Shown here: positions 17,456-18,642 of the stretch, piece by piece
Position numbering within the stretch: the stretch's first letter is position 1
Layout of the letters: every line of letters starts with the position of its first letter
Assembly (NCBI GenBank): GCA_021793055.1
Contig: JAJYTL010000025.1
Location: 1-18,642, forward strand
Direction: 5' to 3'
Source of the DNA: Pseudomonadota bacterium
Lineage (GTDB): Bacteria > Pseudomonadota > Alphaproteobacteria > Ferrovibrionales > Ferrovibrionaceae
Length of the DNA stretch: 18,642 bases
Notes under the pieces: generated by a model
The model's input: the letters and a program-made list of their open reading frames with translations, nothing else
What the model was told of the DNA's origin: nothing
Database searches by the model: none
Program-made: the position numbers and the translations under genes

Positions 17456-18642
17456 CTAGCCGGCGCGGGGGCCGCGGGTCGCCGCCTGCGCGGAAAGATA
17501 GCGCAAGGGGTCGACCGCCTGGGTGCCGTGGCGGATCTCGAAATGGAGCTGCGGCGAGCTGACGCCGCCGGTCTCGCCGGCACGGGCGATGATCTCGCCG
17601 CGCGTCACCCGCTGGCCGCGCCGGACCAGAAGTTTGGCGTTGTGGGCATAGGCCGTGATCCAGCCGTCGGCATGGCGGATCAGCAGCAGGTTGCCGTAGC
17701 CCTTGAGTTCGTTGCCGGCGTAGACGACGACCCCGGTTGCCGCGGCGCGCACCGGCGTGCCCTCGGGCACCGCGATATTGATGCCGTCGTTGTTGAGGCC
17801 GTTCGATTCCGGCCCGAAGCCGACCAGCACGCGGCCCCTGACCGGCCACAGGAAGGGATGACCGCGGCCGGGCGGCGCGGCGGCTTCGGCAACGGGCATC
17901 GGCGGCGGGCTCGCCGCCGTTCGGCGCGGCGTGCTGTCGCGGCGCATGGCCATGCGTCGCGTGGCCTTGGGGCGCGCGGCCATGGGGCGCTCGACTTTGC
18001 GTTCCTCGGCCTGACGCGGCGCGGTTTCGTGCCGCGGCGCGGCTCGCGGCGCCGGTTGCGGGAGCGGCGGTCCGCGGCGCTCGGCCACCATCATTGGCGC
18101 CGGCGCTGGCGGGCTCTGGCGCGGCGCCGCGGTCTTGAGCGGCCCGGCGGTCTTGAGCGGCGGCACCGGCGGCCCGCCTTCGGGCGGCGGAATCACCAAG
18201 ACCGCGCCGGCGTCCAGCCGATACGGAGCCTGGATGTCGTTGGCGCTGACCAGTTCGTAAAGGCCGACATGATAGAGCCGCGACAGCCCGTAGAGAGTCT
18301 GGCCCGTCTGCACCACATGGGTCGGCGGCTTCGGCAAGACGAGGCGGCGGCCGACGAGGTCGCCATAGGGCGGGCGCAGCCGGTTGGCGTCGAGCAGCAG
18401 GCGGAGCGGCACGTGATAGCGCTGCGAGATGTCGTATAGCGTTTCGCCCCGCTGGACGACGACGCTCGCGGGATTGTGGGCGATCGGGTTGGCGAGCGCG
18501 GTCTTGGCCGCGACGGCGTGGCTGGCTGCGTTTATTGGCGCCGCGTTTGTCCGAGCGGCGGCCGCATCGGCGCCGAAAAACGGTTTCGCGGCCGCCGGAG
18601 CGTTGGCATTGACGATGACGCGCTGCGGAACGTCTGACTCCG
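17456..18642 (-). CDS. NlpD/DipM-like LysM-M23 murein hydrolase activator (N-terminus off the edge)
   Basis: The frame is open to the right edge, so the signal peptide and true start are missing; 395 codons are visible. Two LysM peptidoglycan-binding domains come first: VVVQRGETLYDISQRYHV (about 18475-18340) and HVVQTGQTLYGLSRLYHV (about 18325-18190). A long Pro/Ala/Arg-rich linker follows, then an M23 (LytM) domain (about 17855-17475) with GYGNLLLIRHADGWITAYAH and the final PQLHFEIRHG. The first metal-binding pattern H-x3-D reads NDGINIA, so both ligands are replaced, as in E. coli NlpD. It is therefore predicted to activate amidases in the periplasm during cell division rather than cut murein itself. 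An internal GTG at 18412 would split the first LysM domain and is not the start. Confidence 0.9.
   Translation of the reverse strand, partial: ESDVPQRVIVNANAPAAAKPFFGADAAAARTNAAPINAASHAVAAKTALANPIAHNPASVVVQRGETLYDISQRYHVPLRLLLDANRLRPPYGDLVGRRLVLPKPPTHVVQTGQTLYGLSRLYHVGLYELVSANDIQAPYRLDAGAVLVIPPPEGGPPVPPLKTAGPLKTAAPRQSPPAPAPMMVAERRGPPLPQPAPRAAPRHETAPRQAEERKVERPMAARPKATRRMAMRRDSTPRRTAASPPPMPVAEAAAPPGRGHPFLWPVRGRVLVGFGPESNGLNNDGINIAVPEGTPVRAAATGVVVYAGNELKGYGNLLLIRHADGWITAYAHNAKLLVRRGQRVTRGEIIARAGETGGVSSPQLHFEIRHGTQAVDPLRYLSAQAATRGPRAG

Noticed and set aside
17417..18439. 340-codon plus-strand frame opposite the NlpD-like gene
   Set aside because: Antisense of LysM and M23 domains; no motif of its own.

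Overview
The window looks like a chromosomal segment of a GC-rich alphaproteobacterium. The order yajC-secD-secF-Mth938-like, the NDUFAF6-like squalene/phytoene-synthase homologue, the UvrA variant with a Cys-to-Ser change in its first zinc site, and the intergenic CGAAAAG/CTTTTCG palindromes all fit that class. I cannot name a genus from sequence alone; a Rhodospirillales-like member is a guess.

Left part (1 to about 3,290): lower GC by eye, sparse in genes, and accessory in character. It holds two unrelated SAM-dependent methyltransferases (397-1002 minus; 1683-2492 plus), a frameshifted and truncated IS5-type transposase start (1349-1544), an unrecognised decayed reading frame (2504-2758), and AT-rich short direct repeats (3153-3284) next to the point where composition changes.

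Breakpoint (about 3,290 to 4,445): the last ~35 codons of a glycosyltransferase (minus strand) abut a diacylglycerol/lipid kinase gene (plus strand) that has lost its start and also carries an internal frameshifting deletion. This looks like the scar of one or more deletions joining island DNA to core chromosome.

Core part (4,424 to 18,642): a DUF72 gene diverges from uvrA. uvrA is followed by recX, trmFO and an enoyl-CoA hydratase, with a 4-base overlap between the last two. On the minus strand lies a yajC-secD-secF-Mth938 (NDUFAF3-like) operon, with an NDUFAF6-like gene further along the same strand. An iron superoxide dismutase gene (sodB, plus strand) sits between those last two. To the right are a DUF815 AAA+ ATPase and, convergent with it, an NlpD/DipM-like LysM-M23 protein cut by the window edge.

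The most interesting structural feature is a family of about 80-105 bp palindromic elements. They fill two convergent intergenic gaps (sodB / Mth938-like and DUF815 / NlpD-like) almost from stop codon to stop codon. Two of them end in the same GCGCTAG terminus, which supplies the TAG stop of a neighbouring gene. I found no phage, CRISPR array, tRNA or rRNA, and no clear new multi-gene system. The secDF / complex-I-assembly-factor neighbourhood is the most functionally suggestive gene context.
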